Origin: Pseudomonas helvetica
Lineage (GTDB): Bacteria; Pseudomonadota; Gammaproteobacteria; Pseudomonadales; Pseudomonadaceae
NCBI RefSeq assembly: GCF_039908645.1
Contig: NZ_CP150917.1
Span: forward strand, 5,777,001 to 5,841,000
Direction of reading: 5' to 3'
Length of the DNA: 64,000 bases
Positions 1 through 8,402 of the stretch are shown one piece after another. The position numbers were made by a program, and so were the translations under genes. The notes under the pieces are model-generated. The model saw only the letters and a program-made list of their open reading frames with translations, was not told the DNA's origin and searched no databases. The stretch's first letter is position 1. Every line of letters begins with the position of its first letter.

Positions 1-51
1 ACCTACGTTCGCCTACGAACGCTTTCTCTAGGCATATCAGCTCGCCCAGCA

Positions 52-97
52 ACTCATAATCCTTTGGTCCACGGTTCAAGTCCGTGTGGGCCCACCA
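52..97 (+). repeat. 3' fragment of tRNA-Met (CAT): probable attachment site
   Basis: The 46 nt read as the anticodon loop (CTCATAA), variable region, T-arm (CACGG-TTCAAGT-CCGTG at 70-86) and acceptor 3' strand ending in CCA (95-97) of an elongator-type tRNA-Met. The 5' half is missing: bases 1-51 give no acceptor 5' strand pairing with TGGGCCC, no D-arm, and 48-52 do not pair with 60-64. A 3' tRNA fragment followed directly by the tRNA's own terminator is the usual distal att site after integrase-mediated insertion into a tRNA 3' end. The element would lie to the left, so bases 1-51 would be its last bases. The intact tRNA copy is not in the window. Confidence 0.75.
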
Positions 98-102
98 AAC
101 TC

Positions 103-128
103 AAAGCCGCGCATTGCGCGGCTTTTCT
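103..128 (+). terminator. tRNA-Met transcription terminator
   Basis: A perfect 10-bp stem (AAAGCCGCGC, loop ATT, GCGCGGCTTT) ends in TTTTCT, five bases after the tRNA CCA end. It is the native downstream flank of the tRNA and supports the view that chromosomal backbone resumes here. Confidence 0.85.
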
Positions 129-483
129 GTAACCATGAGAAGTCCGGGACACCAAGCCCATGGCATTTACGCCATGCATTTGGCGAAAAAAACGTCTACA
201 GTTCACGATTGCATGACGCCATACATACCCAGCGCAATGTCTTGTGCATTTTTGAGTTCGCGCGCCTTGGCGCAAGTAGCAGGTCATCGGTCGGCTCGAT
301 AGAAAACCCACGTCGCACGAGCGTGTCGGGCTTGGTATTCGAGACCCTTTCCTGACCCACATTCGATATCAAGCGCTCATCAGGCTACATCGAAGCCCCA
401 TGACGAATGACGCGCTATCAGATATCTTGAAATTCGGTATCGATGCCAACCACCGACAAGAATAAACAATCGATGCCATTGGC
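129..483. other. Intergenic, no recognised gene
   Basis: I see no convincing gene here. Short open frames overlap on both strands without good ribosome binding sites. One 21-codon frame (400-465, begins MTNDALSDILK) is in the same reading frame as the following gene and separated from it by a single TAA at 463-465. It may be the relic of a longer N-terminus or chance. Confidence 0.5.
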
Positions 484-1296
484 ATGACCAACGGACACCT
501 GATGAACGCAAGCGAAAAATATTTCATGATCGATAACAAACTTAGTTATGTGAACGGGTTCAATGAGTGTCACAACATAGAAACAGGAACTGTTTTCATC
601 ATTGCCTCCGGCAGTTCCGCCAAAGACTTTCCCATTGAAGAATTCGCTCATGTTCCGATGATCACAATGAACGGCGCGGTCGCACTTTTCGAGGGCACCG
701 CGATCCAGCCGTTTTTCTACGCTTGTACGGACATGAGCTTCCCGACTCAGCAGCCCGAACTATTTTCGCACGCGATGCAGATTAGCCAGCGAGTCGCCTT
801 GTGGGAGGAGTTCATCCGGCGAAACAGCATTCGACCTCACGGCAAGCTATACGCGCTAAAGTCGGCAGCTAAACAATCCTGGGTCGATTCGATCTTCAAA
901 AAGAACAACGATCTCGTACGCAGTCGTTCTATTTTTGGCCACCGAAGAAAGAGCATCGGGTTTAGCAAAAATCTCAGCGATGGCTTTTTCGACTCCCGCA
1001 CCGTGGCTTATCTTGCTCTACAACTTGCCTACCATGCCGGTTTCACCAAGGTGATCCTGGTCGGGGTTGACTTGCAACAATCCAGTGGTCGGTTCTATGA
1101 AACGGCTGATAGCCGCATATCCCCGTGTGAACTCGATCAACATTTCCACACCCGAATTCTTCCGTCATTGAAGTTGATGTCGAAAAAAGTCATGAACAAG
1201 AACTTCTCTGTCTACAACCTCTCTGGCAACTCTAGAATCCCCGACAGCGTGATACCCAATATAAAAATTCAAGAAGTCAGGGCCTTGGTCAAATGA
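484..1296 (+). CDS. Possible surface-glycan (LPS) biosynthesis protein, DUF115/sialyltransferase-like fold
   Basis: A 270-residue soluble protein with no signal peptide or membrane helix. Near residue 35 it has a hydrophobic strand followed by a glycine/serine turn (VFIIASGSSAKDFP), and later a second strand (KVILVGVDLQQSSGRFY, about residues 200-216). This pattern resembles Rossmann-like proteins of the DUF115/MptE and CstII sialyltransferase type found in LPS or flagellin glycosylation loci; the function is inferred from the pattern only. No strong Shine-Dalgarno sequence precedes ATG 484, 502 or 526, so the start is uncertain. The gene is visibly AT-richer than the davB and pqq genes nearby and sits just beyond the tRNA fragment, which suggests horizontal acquisition. 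Confidence 0.6.
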   Translation: MTNGHLMNASEKYFMIDNKLSYVNGFNECHNIETGTVFIIASGSSAKDFPIEEFAHVPMITMNGAVALFEGTAIQPFFYACTDMSFPTQQPELFSHAMQISQRVALWEEFIRRNSIRPHGKLYALKSAAKQSWVDSIFKKNNDLVRSRSIFGHRRKSIGFSKNLSDGFFDSRTVAYLALQLAYHAGFTKVILVGVDLQQSSGRFYETADSRISPCELDQHFHTRILPSLKLMSKKVMNKNFSVYNLSGNSRIPDSVIPNIKIQEVRALVK

Positions 1297-1403
1297 CCTG
1301 CATCATGCAGGCGTTCCGCGTGTAAACCGATCCATCGCACAGCCCTTTACGGCTCACCAGTCGGTAACATGCTCGCCACTGAAATGTGCCGCCGGAGATG
1401 ACC

Positions 1404-1865
1404 TTGCCTGATACCCGCCCTCCCGTCCTCGACGAAATCGACCGCCAACTGATCGCGGCCTTGCAAATCAATGCTCGTGAAAGCGTGGCCATGCTCGCCC
1501 GGCAATTGGGTATTGCACGCACGACAGTGACGTCACGCCTGGCGCGGCTGGAAAAGGCCCGGGTCATTACCGGCTACGGCGTGCGACTCGGGCAGCGAGT
1601 GGTCGATGGCGGTTTGCAGGCTTATGTCGGGATCACCGTGCAACCGCGCTCCGGCAAGGAAGTACTGCGTCGGCTCAGCGCCATGGCGCAGGTTCAGCAG
1701 TTGTGTGCGGTCAGCGGCGAATTCGATTACGTGGCCTGGCTGCGTACCGATTCACCGGAACAGCTCGACCAGTTGCTCGACCAGATCGGTAGTGTCGACG
1801 GTGTAGAAAAAACCACCACGTCGATCATCCTCAGCAGCAAAATTGACCGTGGCCAGCCAGTTTGA
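1404..1865 (+). CDS. Lrp/AsnC-family transcriptional regulator, probable davBA regulator
   Basis: A 153-residue protein with the Lrp/AsnC layout: an N-terminal helix-turn-helix (DEIDRQLIAALQINARESVA through RTTVTSRLARLEKARVITGY) and a C-terminal effector-binding domain of the AsnC/RAM type that ends IDRGQPV. The frame opens at GTG 1386 and contains ATG 1398, but GGAG at 1393-1396 lies one base before that ATG and seven bases before TTG 1404, so TTG is the best-spaced start. It is encoded just upstream of davB on the same strand, as in P. putida where an Lrp-type gene adjoins davBA. Control of lysine catabolism is inferred from position. Confidence 0.88.
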   Translation: MPDTRPPVLDEIDRQLIAALQINARESVAMLARQLGIARTTVTSRLARLEKARVITGYGVRLGQRVVDGGLQAYVGITVQPRSGKEVLRRLSAMAQVQQLCAVSGEFDYVAWLRTDSPEQLDQLLDQIGSVDGVEKTTTSIILSSKIDRGQPV

Positions 1866-2005
1866 TCGATCATCTCGTCATATTGCACAAACAATATGCA
1901 GAACGACGACACATTGCGTCTTATTAACGTGCTCTACGCTCCCTAGAATGGCGACAGTCTTTTCCTATACTCAGCACCGAGTGCGAGTCGCCAGCAAGGT
2001 CAGCC

Positions 2006-3688
2006 ATGAACAAGAACAATCGCCATCCTGCAGACGGTAAAAAACCAGTCACCATTTTCGGCCCGGACTTTCCATTCGCCTTTGACGACTGGATCGAGCA
2101 CCCGGCTGGCTTAGGCAGTATTCCTGCGCACAACCACGGCGCGGAAGTGGCGATTGTCGGCGCAGGTATCGCGGGGCTGGTGGCCGCATACGAGCTGATG
2201 AAACTGGGCCTCAAGCCGGTCGTCTATGAAGCTTCGAAAATGGGTGGCCGCTTGCGCTCCCAGGCCTTCGAAGGCGCTGAAGGGATCATCGCCGAGTTGG
2301 GTGGCATGCGCTTCCCGGTGTCGTCCACTGCGTTCTATCACTACGTCGACAAGCTCGGTCTTGAGACCAAGCCTTTCCCTAACCCGCTGACCCCAGCTTC
2401 CGGCAGCACCGTCATCGACCTGGAAGGCCAAACCCATTACGCACAGAAACTCGCCGACCTTCCTGCACTGTTCCAGGAGGTGGCCGACGCCTGGGCCGAT
2501 GCACTGGAGGACGGCTCACGCTTTGGCGAGATTCAGCAAGCGATCCGCGATCGCGATGTACCGCGCCTCAAAGAGCTGTGGAACACCCTCGTTCCGCTGT
2601 GGGATGACCGGACCTTCTACGACTTCGTCGCCACCTCCAAAGCCTTCGCCAAGCTGTCGTTCCACCACCGCGAAGTGTTTGGCCAGGTCGGTTTCGGCAC
2701 CGGTGGCTGGGACTCGGACTTCCCGAACTCGATGCTGGAAATCTTCCGCGTAGTCATGACCAACTGCGACGATCACCAACACCTGGTGGTCGGCGGTGTA
2801 GAGCAGGTGCCGTTGGGCATCTGGCGCCATGTGCCGGAGCGCTGCGCTCACTGGCCGGCAGGCACCAGCCTGAGTTCACTGCACAACGGTGCACCGCGCA
2901 CCGGGGTCAAACGCATCGCACGCGCCGCCGATGGCCGTTTCAGCGTGACCGACAACTGGGGTGACACCCGCGAATACGCCGCTGTGCTGACCACTTGCCA
3001 GAGCTGGCTGCTGACCACTCAGATCGAGTGCGAAGAGTCGCTGTTCTCGCAAAAAATGTGGATGGCCCTGGACCGCACCCGCTACATGCAATCGTCGAAA
3101 ACCTTCGTGATGGTCGACCGGCCATTCTGGAAAGACAAAGACCCGGAAACCGGTCGCGACCTGATGAGCATGACCCTCACCGATCGCCTGACCCGTGGCA
3201 CTTACCTCTTCGATAACGGCGACGATAAGCCGGGCGTGATTTGCCTGTCGTATTCGTGGATGAGCGACGCGTTGAAAATGCTTCCGCAACCGATCGAAAA
3301 ACGCGTGAAGCTGGCGTTGGATGCACTGAAGAAGATCTATCCAAAAGTCGACATCGCTGCGCGCATCATCGGCGACCCGATTACTGTGTCCTGGGAAGCC
3401 GACCCGCATTTCCTCGGTGCATTCAAAGGCGCCCTGCCCGGTCACTATCGCTACAACCAGCGGATGTATGCACACTTCATGCAACAGGACATGCCCGCCG
3501 AACAGCGTGGGATCTTTATCGCTGGCGACGATGTTTCGTGGACACCGGCCTGGGTCGAAGGCGCGGTACAGACCTCGCTCAACGCGGTATGGGGCATCAT
3601 GAATCACTTCGGTGGTAAAACCCACGTCGAAAACCCAGGCCCGGGCGATGTGTTCCATGAAATCGGCCCGATTGCCCTGCCCGAGTAA
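2006..3688 (+). CDS. davB: Lysine 2-monooxygenase (flavin monoamine oxidase family)
   Basis: A 560-residue flavoprotein that oxidatively decarboxylates L-lysine to 5-aminovaleramide, first step of the aminovalerate route. An FAD-binding dinucleotide fold begins near residue 50 (VAIVGAGIAGLVAAYEL, then YEASKMGGRLRS), with the amine-oxidase motif AELGGMRFP after it and the C-terminal FAD motif GIFIAGDDVSWTPAWVEGAV. The family also includes tryptophan 2-monooxygenase (IaaM). The lysine assignment rests on the amidase gene 12 bp downstream and on the match to the P. putida davB-davA order. AAGG six bases before ATG 2006 supports the start. It shares an operon with davA. Confidence 0.9.
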   Translation: MNKNNRHPADGKKPVTIFGPDFPFAFDDWIEHPAGLGSIPAHNHGAEVAIVGAGIAGLVAAYELMKLGLKPVVYEASKMGGRLRSQAFEGAEGIIAELGGMRFPVSSTAFYHYVDKLGLETKPFPNPLTPASGSTVIDLEGQTHYAQKLADLPALFQEVADAWADALEDGSRFGEIQQAIRDRDVPRLKELWNTLVPLWDDRTFYDFVATSKAFAKLSFHHREVFGQVGFGTGGWDSDFPNSMLEIFRVVMTNCDDHQHLVVGGVEQVPLGIWRHVPERCAHWPAGTSLSSLHNGAPRTGVKRIARAADGRFSVTDNWGDTREYAAVLTTCQSWLLTTQIECEESLFSQKMWMALDRTRYMQSSKTFVMVDRPFWKDKDPETGRDLMSMTLTDRLTRGTYLFDNGDDKPGVICLSYSWMSDALKMLPQPIEKRVKLALDALKKIYPKVDIAARIIGDPITVSWEADPHFLGAFKGALPGHYRYNQRMYAHFMQQDMPAEQRGIFIAGDDVSWTPAWVEGAVQTSLNAVWGIMNHFGGKTHVENPGPGDVFHEIGPIALPE

Positions 3689-3700
3689 GAGGACTCCGAA

Positions 3701-4495
3701 ATGCGCGTAGCGCTCTACCAATGCCCGCCGCTGCCGCTCGACGTTGCCGGCAATCTGCAGCGCCTGCAAAAGCTTGCGACAGAGGCCAAAGGCGCCGATC
3801 TGCTGGTGTTCCCGGAGATGTTCCTGACCGGCTACAACATCGGCGCCGAAGCGGTTGGCGCGTTGGCCGAGGCGCAAGACGGCACTTGCGCGCAGTACAT
3901 CGCGAGCATCGCCAAGGCCTCCGGTATCGCCATTGTGTATGGCTATCCGGAACGCGCCGAGGACGGGCAGATCTATAACGCCGTGCAGTTGATCGATAGC
4001 CGGGGCCAGCGTCTGGCCAACTACCGCAAGACTCATCTGTTCGGCGAGCTCGATCATTCGATGTTCAGCGTTGGGCCGGATGAGTTTCCATTGGTGGAAC
4101 TCAACGGCTGGAAGCTGGGCTTTTTGATCTGCTACGACCTGGAGTTTCCGGAAAACGCCCGGCGCCTGGCGCTGGCCGGCGCCGAGCTGATTCTGGTGCC
4201 GACGGCGAACATGATTCCCTACGACTTCATCGCCGATGTCACCGTGCGCTCACGGGCCTTCGAGAACCAATGTTACGTGGCGTACGCCAATTACTGTGGT
4301 CACGAAGGCGAGATCCACTACTGCGGTCAAAGCAGCATCGCCGCACCGGATGGCAGTCGCATCGCCCAGGCCGGCCTGGATGAAGCGCTGATCGTTGGTA
4401 CGCTGGATCGCCAACTGATGGTCGATTCTCGTGCCGCCAATCGCTACTTTCTCGATCGTCGACCAGAACTCTACGGCGAGCTGAACAAGCGCTGA
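3701..4495 (+). CDS. davA: 5-aminovaleramidase (nitrilase superfamily)
   Basis: A 264-residue carbon-nitrogen hydrolase that converts 5-aminovaleramide to 5-aminovalerate and ammonia. The nitrilase Glu-Lys-Cys triad is visible: E39 in LLVFPEMFLTG, K110 in NYRKTHLFGE and C144 in GFLICYDLEFPENARR. Length is normal for the family. GAGGA seven bases before the ATG and a 12-bp gap after davB indicate one transcript. The downstream davT/davD steps (5-aminovalerate to glutarate) are not in this window. Confidence 0.9.
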   Translation: MRVALYQCPPLPLDVAGNLQRLQKLATEAKGADLLVFPEMFLTGYNIGAEAVGALAEAQDGTCAQYIASIAKASGIAIVYGYPERAEDGQIYNAVQLIDSRGQRLANYRKTHLFGELDHSMFSVGPDEFPLVELNGWKLGFLICYDLEFPENARRLALAGAELILVPTANMIPYDFIADVTVRSRAFENQCYVAYANYCGHEGEIHYCGQSSIAAPDGSRIAQAGLDEALIVGTLDRQLMVDSRAANRYFLDRRPELYGELNKR

Positions 4496-4512
4496 TCCCA
4501 TGTTTTCGCTAG

Positions 4513-4546
4513 CATGAGCACTTCTTAAGTAGCGGAAGTGCTCATG
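4513..4546 (+). promoter_or_regulatory. Perfect hairpin over the pqqF ribosome binding site and start codon
   Basis: CATGAGCACTTC (4513-4524) and its exact reverse complement GAAGTGCTCATG (4535-4546) are separated by a 10-base loop. The right arm contains most of the GGAAG Shine-Dalgarno sequence (4534-4538) and the whole ATG (4544-4546) of pqqF. It could limit pqqF translation on read-through mRNA from davBA. There is no T-run, so it is unlikely to be a simple terminator. Confidence 0.7.
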
Positions 4547-7027
4547 CCTGCGCCGACCCACCTTCTCCCTCACGTCGAAACCCTGGCCAACGGCCTGCGG
4601 GTTTCGCTTCGTCATGCGCCCGGTTTGAAACGCTGCGCCGCGGCTTTACGGGTTGCTGCTGGCAGTCACGATGCGCCGCTGGCCTGGCCTGGGCTGGCGC
4701 ACTTTCTTGAACACCTGTTCTTTCTCGGCACCGAACGCTTTCCTGCTGACGATGGGTTGATGGCCTACGTGCAACGTCACGGCGGGCAACTGAACGCCAG
4801 CACCCGCGAGCGCACCACCGACTTCTTCTTCGAACTGCCGCCTCAGGACTTCGCCGGAGGGCTTGAGCGTTTGTGCGACATGCTCGCCCACCCGCGCCTG
4901 AATCCGGATGATCAGTTGCGTGAACGGGAAGTACTGGAAGCTGAATTCATTGCCTGGTCTCAAGATGCTGAAGCGCAACGACAGGTCGCATTGTTCAGCG
5001 GGCTTTCGCCAGATCATCCATTGCGCGGTTTCCATGCCGGCAATCGCGACAGCCTGGCGGTACAGCAGCCTGAGTTTCAACAGGCCTTAAGCGCGTTCTA
5101 TCAGCGTTTCTACCAAACCGGTCAAATAACGCTGAGCCTTGCCGGTCCGCAGTCTGTGGATGAGTTGCATAGCCTGGCCGAGCGTTTGAGCGGCGACTTC
5201 GCCGTCGGTAAACAGCAACCGCAAAGCGCCCCGCCCACGTTGATGGCAACCGCAAACAACAATTATCAACAGGCTGACGAACGCCGACTCAACCTGCTGT
5301 TTGCATTCGAAGCCTTGCCGAACGCATCCCGTGAAGCGCTGGATTTTCTCTGCACCTGGCTGAACACGTCGAAACCGGGAGGCGTCTTCGCCGAGTTACG
5401 CCATCGCCAATTGATCGACAACCTGAAGGCGGCGCCGCTGTACCAATTCGCCGGACAAGCACTGCTGCAGGTTGAGTTCAACCTGACGGCCAGTGCCGCA
5501 ACGCAGGCCGGGATAATCCGTGAGCTGCTGGGTGATTGGCTGAGCTTCTTCGCCGACGCTGCCGACTGGTCGAAGTTGCGCGAAGAATATGCCCTGCTGC
5601 AACAGCAAAAGCGTCAAACCAGCAACGCCTTGGCACTTGCCCGACTGGACAGTGAGAAGCTTGAACCAGAACTGTCGGATTCGGGTGCCATTGCGCTTAA
5701 AGCCATAGTTCAGCAGATGAGCCCGACACCTGTGGATAACCTGGATGTCGTCTGGCAACTGCCACCCGCCAATCCGTTCCTGCGTTCGGCCGAAGTGCCA
5801 GCACCAGCCGGTTTGATCCGTGGACAAACCAGCGCCCATCGCGGCTTGCGCACGTTTGCCCAGGATCGCACGCGCGGTCGCCGTGAGCGCTCGCCGATGC
5901 AGTTCAACCAAGGTCTCGCAGACGATAATGGCGAAGCGGCGATTTGCCTGCGTTGGCGCCTCGACTCCGCACCGCCAGCCAATCTTCAACCGACACTGGC
6001 CCGCAGCCTGCAAGGCCTGCGCGATGACGCCAGTCAGGCGGGCGTCGAGCTGTCCTTCAGCGAAACGGGCAATCAATGGTTGCTGAAAATCAGCGGACGA
6101 CATGAGCCGATGCCGGCGATTCTCGAACAGGCGCTGCTGTGTCTGATGAATCCCGCCGCCGATGCCTGGCTCAGTACCGAGTCGTCAGCACCGCTGATCG
6201 CGATCCGGCAATTGCTTAAGGTGTTGCCAGCACATTGCCTGGGACAGGATTCGCAGTCGACATCGCAGCCTGCCGGCGCTGATGTCCTACAGCAGATCTG
6301 GGCCACTGCACGCTGGGATGGATTGGCCGCAGGTCTGCCGGCGACTGTTCAAACAGCGATCACCCGCGCCTTGAGCCGCGTACCTGGCATTCCTGACAGT
6401 GAGATGACCGCGCCCGCCTCCATTGCCGGCCAACACCTCTGGAGCGAAGTGCCCAGTGACGCCAACGAAAATGCGCTATTGCTGTTTTGCCCGACGCCCA
6501 CTCAGGATCTGGCCGACGAAGCCGCGTGGCGCCTGCTCGCGCAACTCTGCCAAACGCCGTTCTATCAGCGCCTGCGGGTCGAACTGCAATTGGGTTACGC
6601 AGTGTTCAGTGGTGTCCGTCAGATCAATGGACAGACCGGGCTGCTGTTTGGCGTGCAATCGCCTAACGCATCGGCGAAAGAGATCCTCGAACACATCGAA
6701 GCCTTCCTGAAGCAACTGCCTGAACTCATCTCGACGCTCGATGATGCGTCCTTGATCAATCAGCGCCAGACCTTGGCCGAGCAGCTCGACGGCAATCTCA
6801 TCCCGTTTGCCCAAGCCTTTGAACTACTGTGGCAGGGCAAACTGGGCGGCCATTCATCGGATTACCTGTCTGAGCTGCAACAGGCCGTGTTGCTACTGAA
6901 TCGCACAGCTTTGCTCGATGCAGCAAAGCGCCTGATTCACGCAGCAGGTGGCCGCAGATGCCTGGCCACCAATGCCTGCCCGGACGGCACCTGGCAACCG
7001 ACAGCCCGATCATTACCGGGGCTGTAA
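4544..7027 (+). CDS. pqqF: PqqF, M16-family zinc protease of PQQ biosynthesis
   Basis: An 827-residue insulinase-type (M16) protease. The inverted zinc motif HFLEH is at residues 53-57, and the lower-similarity C-terminal M16 repeat extends to the end. In pseudomonads PqqF takes part in PQQ biosynthesis as a protease, probably trimming the peptide precursor PqqA after PqqE crosslinking. The frame extends to GTG 4538, but ATG 4544 fits the GGAAG at 4534-4538 and the family N-terminus (MPAPTH). It directly precedes pqqA, as in other fluorescent pseudomonads. Its start is enclosed in the hairpin at 4513-4546. Confidence 0.93.
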   Translation: MPAPTHLLPHVETLANGLRVSLRHAPGLKRCAAALRVAAGSHDAPLAWPGLAHFLEHLFFLGTERFPADDGLMAYVQRHGGQLNASTRERTTDFFFELPPQDFAGGLERLCDMLAHPRLNPDDQLREREVLEAEFIAWSQDAEAQRQVALFSGLSPDHPLRGFHAGNRDSLAVQQPEFQQALSAFYQRFYQTGQITLSLAGPQSVDELHSLAERLSGDFAVGKQQPQSAPPTLMATANNNYQQADERRLNLLFAFEALPNASREALDFLCTWLNTSKPGGVFAELRHRQLIDNLKAAPLYQFAGQALLQVEFNLTASAATQAGIIRELLGDWLSFFADAADWSKLREEYALLQQQKRQTSNALALARLDSEKLEPELSDSGAIALKAIVQQMSPTPVDNLDVVWQLPPANPFLRSAEVPAPAGLIRGQTSAHRGLRTFAQDRTRGRRERSPMQFNQGLADDNGEAAICLRWRLDSAPPANLQPTLARSLQGLRDDASQAGVELSFSETGNQWLLKISGRHEPMPAILEQALLCLMNPAADAWLSTESSAPLIAIRQLLKVLPAHCLGQDSQSTSQPAGADVLQQIWATARWDGLAAGLPATVQTAITRALSRVPGIPDSEMTAPASIAGQHLWSEVPSDANENALLLFCPTPTQDLADEAAWRLLAQLCQTPFYQRLRVELQLGYAVFSGVRQINGQTGLLFGVQSPNASAKEILEHIEAFLKQLPELISTLDDASLINQRQTLAEQLDGNLIPFAQAFELLWQGKLGGHSSDYLSELQQAVLLLNRTALLDAAKRLIHAAGGRRCLATNACPDGTWQPTARSLPGL

Positions 7028-7165
7028 TGGGCTTTCTTCGAGAGATGTCTCCAATTTGCAGAAACGTTTCAGTAACATAGCCCGGCAAACCTCTGAACAT
7101 CTCCTGCGGGAGGTGGGCTATAGGTATAGAGTGAATTTTTCTCACGAGCCTGAAGGAACGTTTTT

Positions 7166-7240
7166 ATGACTTGGTCCAAACCTGCTTACACCGACCTGCG
7201 TATCGGCTTTGAAGTCACCATGTACTTCGCCAGCCGTTGA
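7166..7240 (+). CDS. pqqA: PqqA, PQQ precursor peptide
   Basis: A 24-residue peptide that begins MTWSKPAYTDLR. The Glu and Tyr that become PQQ are conserved (E16 and Y20 in FEVTMYFASR). AAGGA lies eight bases before the ATG. It follows pqqF after 138 bp and precedes pqqB, with a terminator-like hairpin between pqqA and pqqB. RiPP recognition protein PqqD presents this peptide to the radical SAM enzyme PqqE. Confidence 0.97.
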   Translation: MTWSKPAYTDLRIGFEVTMYFASR

Positions 7241-7270
7241 TACTGCCCTTGGGTAGAACATGCGGTACAA

Positions 7271-7301
7271 CGCCTCGGCCCGTCCGGGGCGTTTTTATTT
7301 T
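7271..7301 (+). terminator. Attenuator/terminator between pqqA and pqqB
   Basis: CGCCTCGG (7271-7278) pairs with CCGGGGCG (7284-7291) with one G-U pair, followed by TTTTTATTTT. It sits 30 bp after the pqqA stop. A partial terminator here would give more pqqA than pqqB-E transcript, which suits a peptide consumed one molecule per PQQ. Confidence 0.85.
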
Positions 7302-7325
7302 CAGCGTTGAAGTGATGGAGCAACC

Positions 7326-8237
7326 ATGTTTGTCCAGATTCTAGGTTCCGCCGCCGGCGGTGGTTTTCCGCAGTGGAACTGCAACTGCGTTAACTGCGCA
7401 GGTTTTCGCGACGGTAGCCTGCGGGCCGAAGCGCGTACCCAGTCGTCTATCGCGATTTCCGATGACGGCGTGAACTGGGTCCTGTGCAACGCCTCGCCGG
7501 ACATTCGCGCGCAGCTCCAGAACTTCGCCCCGATGCAACCCGGCCGCGCCCTGCGTGACACGGGCATCAGCGCAATCATCCTGATGGACAGCCAGATCGA
7601 CCACACCACCGGCCTGCTGAGCCTGCGCGAAGGCTGCCCGCATCAGGTCTGGTGCACTGACATGGTCCATGAAGACCTCAGCACCGGCTTCCCACTGTTC
7701 ACCATGCTTACCCACTGGAACGGCGGGTTGAACTGGAACCGCATCGAGCTCGACCAGAGCTTCATTGTCCCGGCCTGCCCGAACCTGCGTTTTACTCCAT
7801 TGCCACTGCGTAGCGCCGCACCGCCCTACTCGCCACATCGCTTCGACCCACACCCGGGCGACAACATCGGGTTGATCGTCGAAGACCTGCGTACCGGCGG
7901 CAAGTTGTTCTATGCGCCAGGGCTGGGCAAGGTCGATGCGCCGTTGCTGGAGATCATGGCGGGCAGCGATTGCCTGCTGGTGGACGGCACGCTGTGGGAC
8001 GACGATGAAATGCAGCGACGCGGCGTCGGCACCCGCACCGGCCGGGAGATGGGGCATCTGGCACAGAACGGCCCCGGCGGTATGCTCGAAGTGCTGGAAC
8101 AACTGCCACAGCAGCGCAAAGTGCTTATCCACATCAACAACACCAACCCGATCCTCGATGAGGACTCGGTCGAGCGCGCCGAACTGGTTCGACGCAATGT
8201 TGAAGTGGCCTACGATGGCATGAGTATCGAGTTGTAA
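7326..8237 (+). CDS. pqqB: PqqB, metallo-beta-lactamase-fold PQQ biosynthesis protein
   Basis: A 303-residue protein of the metallo-beta-lactamase superfamily, normal length for PqqB. The N-terminus carries the family cysteines ([16 protein letters not shown], about residues 12-27). Metal-binding residues are recognisable in [11 protein letters not shown] and in the C-terminal part ([21 protein letters not shown]). It is thought to hydroxylate the Tyr of the excised Glu-Tyr intermediate. GGAG lies five bases before the ATG. A palindromic repeat pair separates it from pqqC. Confidence 0.96.
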   Translation: MFVQILGSAAGGGFPQWNCNCVNCAGFRDGSLRAEARTQSSIAISDDGVNWVLCNASPDIRAQLQNFAPMQPGRALRDTGISAIILMDSQIDHTTGLLSLREGCPHQVWCTDMVHEDLSTGFPLFTMLTHWNGGLNWNRIELDQSFIVPACPNLRFTPLPLRSAAPPYSPHRFDPHPGDNIGLIVEDLRTGGKLFYAPGLGKVDAPLLEIMAGSDCLLVDGTLWDDDEMQRRGVGTRTGREMGHLAQNGPGGMLEVLEQLPQQRKVLIHINNTNPILDEDSVERAELVRRNVEVAYDGMSIEL

Positions 8238-8243
8238 GAACGG

Positions 8244-8350
8244 AGACCGCTACGCGGTCTATCGCAGGCAAGCCTTGCTCCTACGAGACCTTTGGCGAGC
8301 GCGCAAATGGCGTGCGACGCAATACTGTAGGAGCAAGGCTTGCCCGCGAT
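8244..8350. repeat. REP-type paired palindrome within the pqq cluster
   Basis: A small hairpin (AGACCGC-TAC-GCGGTCT, 8244-8260) is followed by two inverted copies of the family unit GCAAGCCTTGCTCCTA (left from 8261, right ending 8350) flanking about 45 bp. The same unit recurs at 26146, 31109, 40111 and 51260. It lies between pqqB and pqqC, where it could fold the polycistronic mRNA and affect its stability. Confidence 0.85.
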
Positions 8351-8402
8351 GAGGCCAGAGCAGACACCACAGAATCCAACGGTTATTCCCCGGAGAACCG
8401 AA

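Noticed and set aside
54..362. Minus-strand open frame of 102 codons across the tRNA fragment
   Set aside because: Its C-terminal end is the reverse complement of the tRNA 3' half, a known spurious-ORF pattern, and it has no ribosome binding site.
2876..4057. Minus-strand frame of 393 codons
   Set aside because: Shadow of davB-davA, whose plus-strand frames have clear motifs and good codon use.
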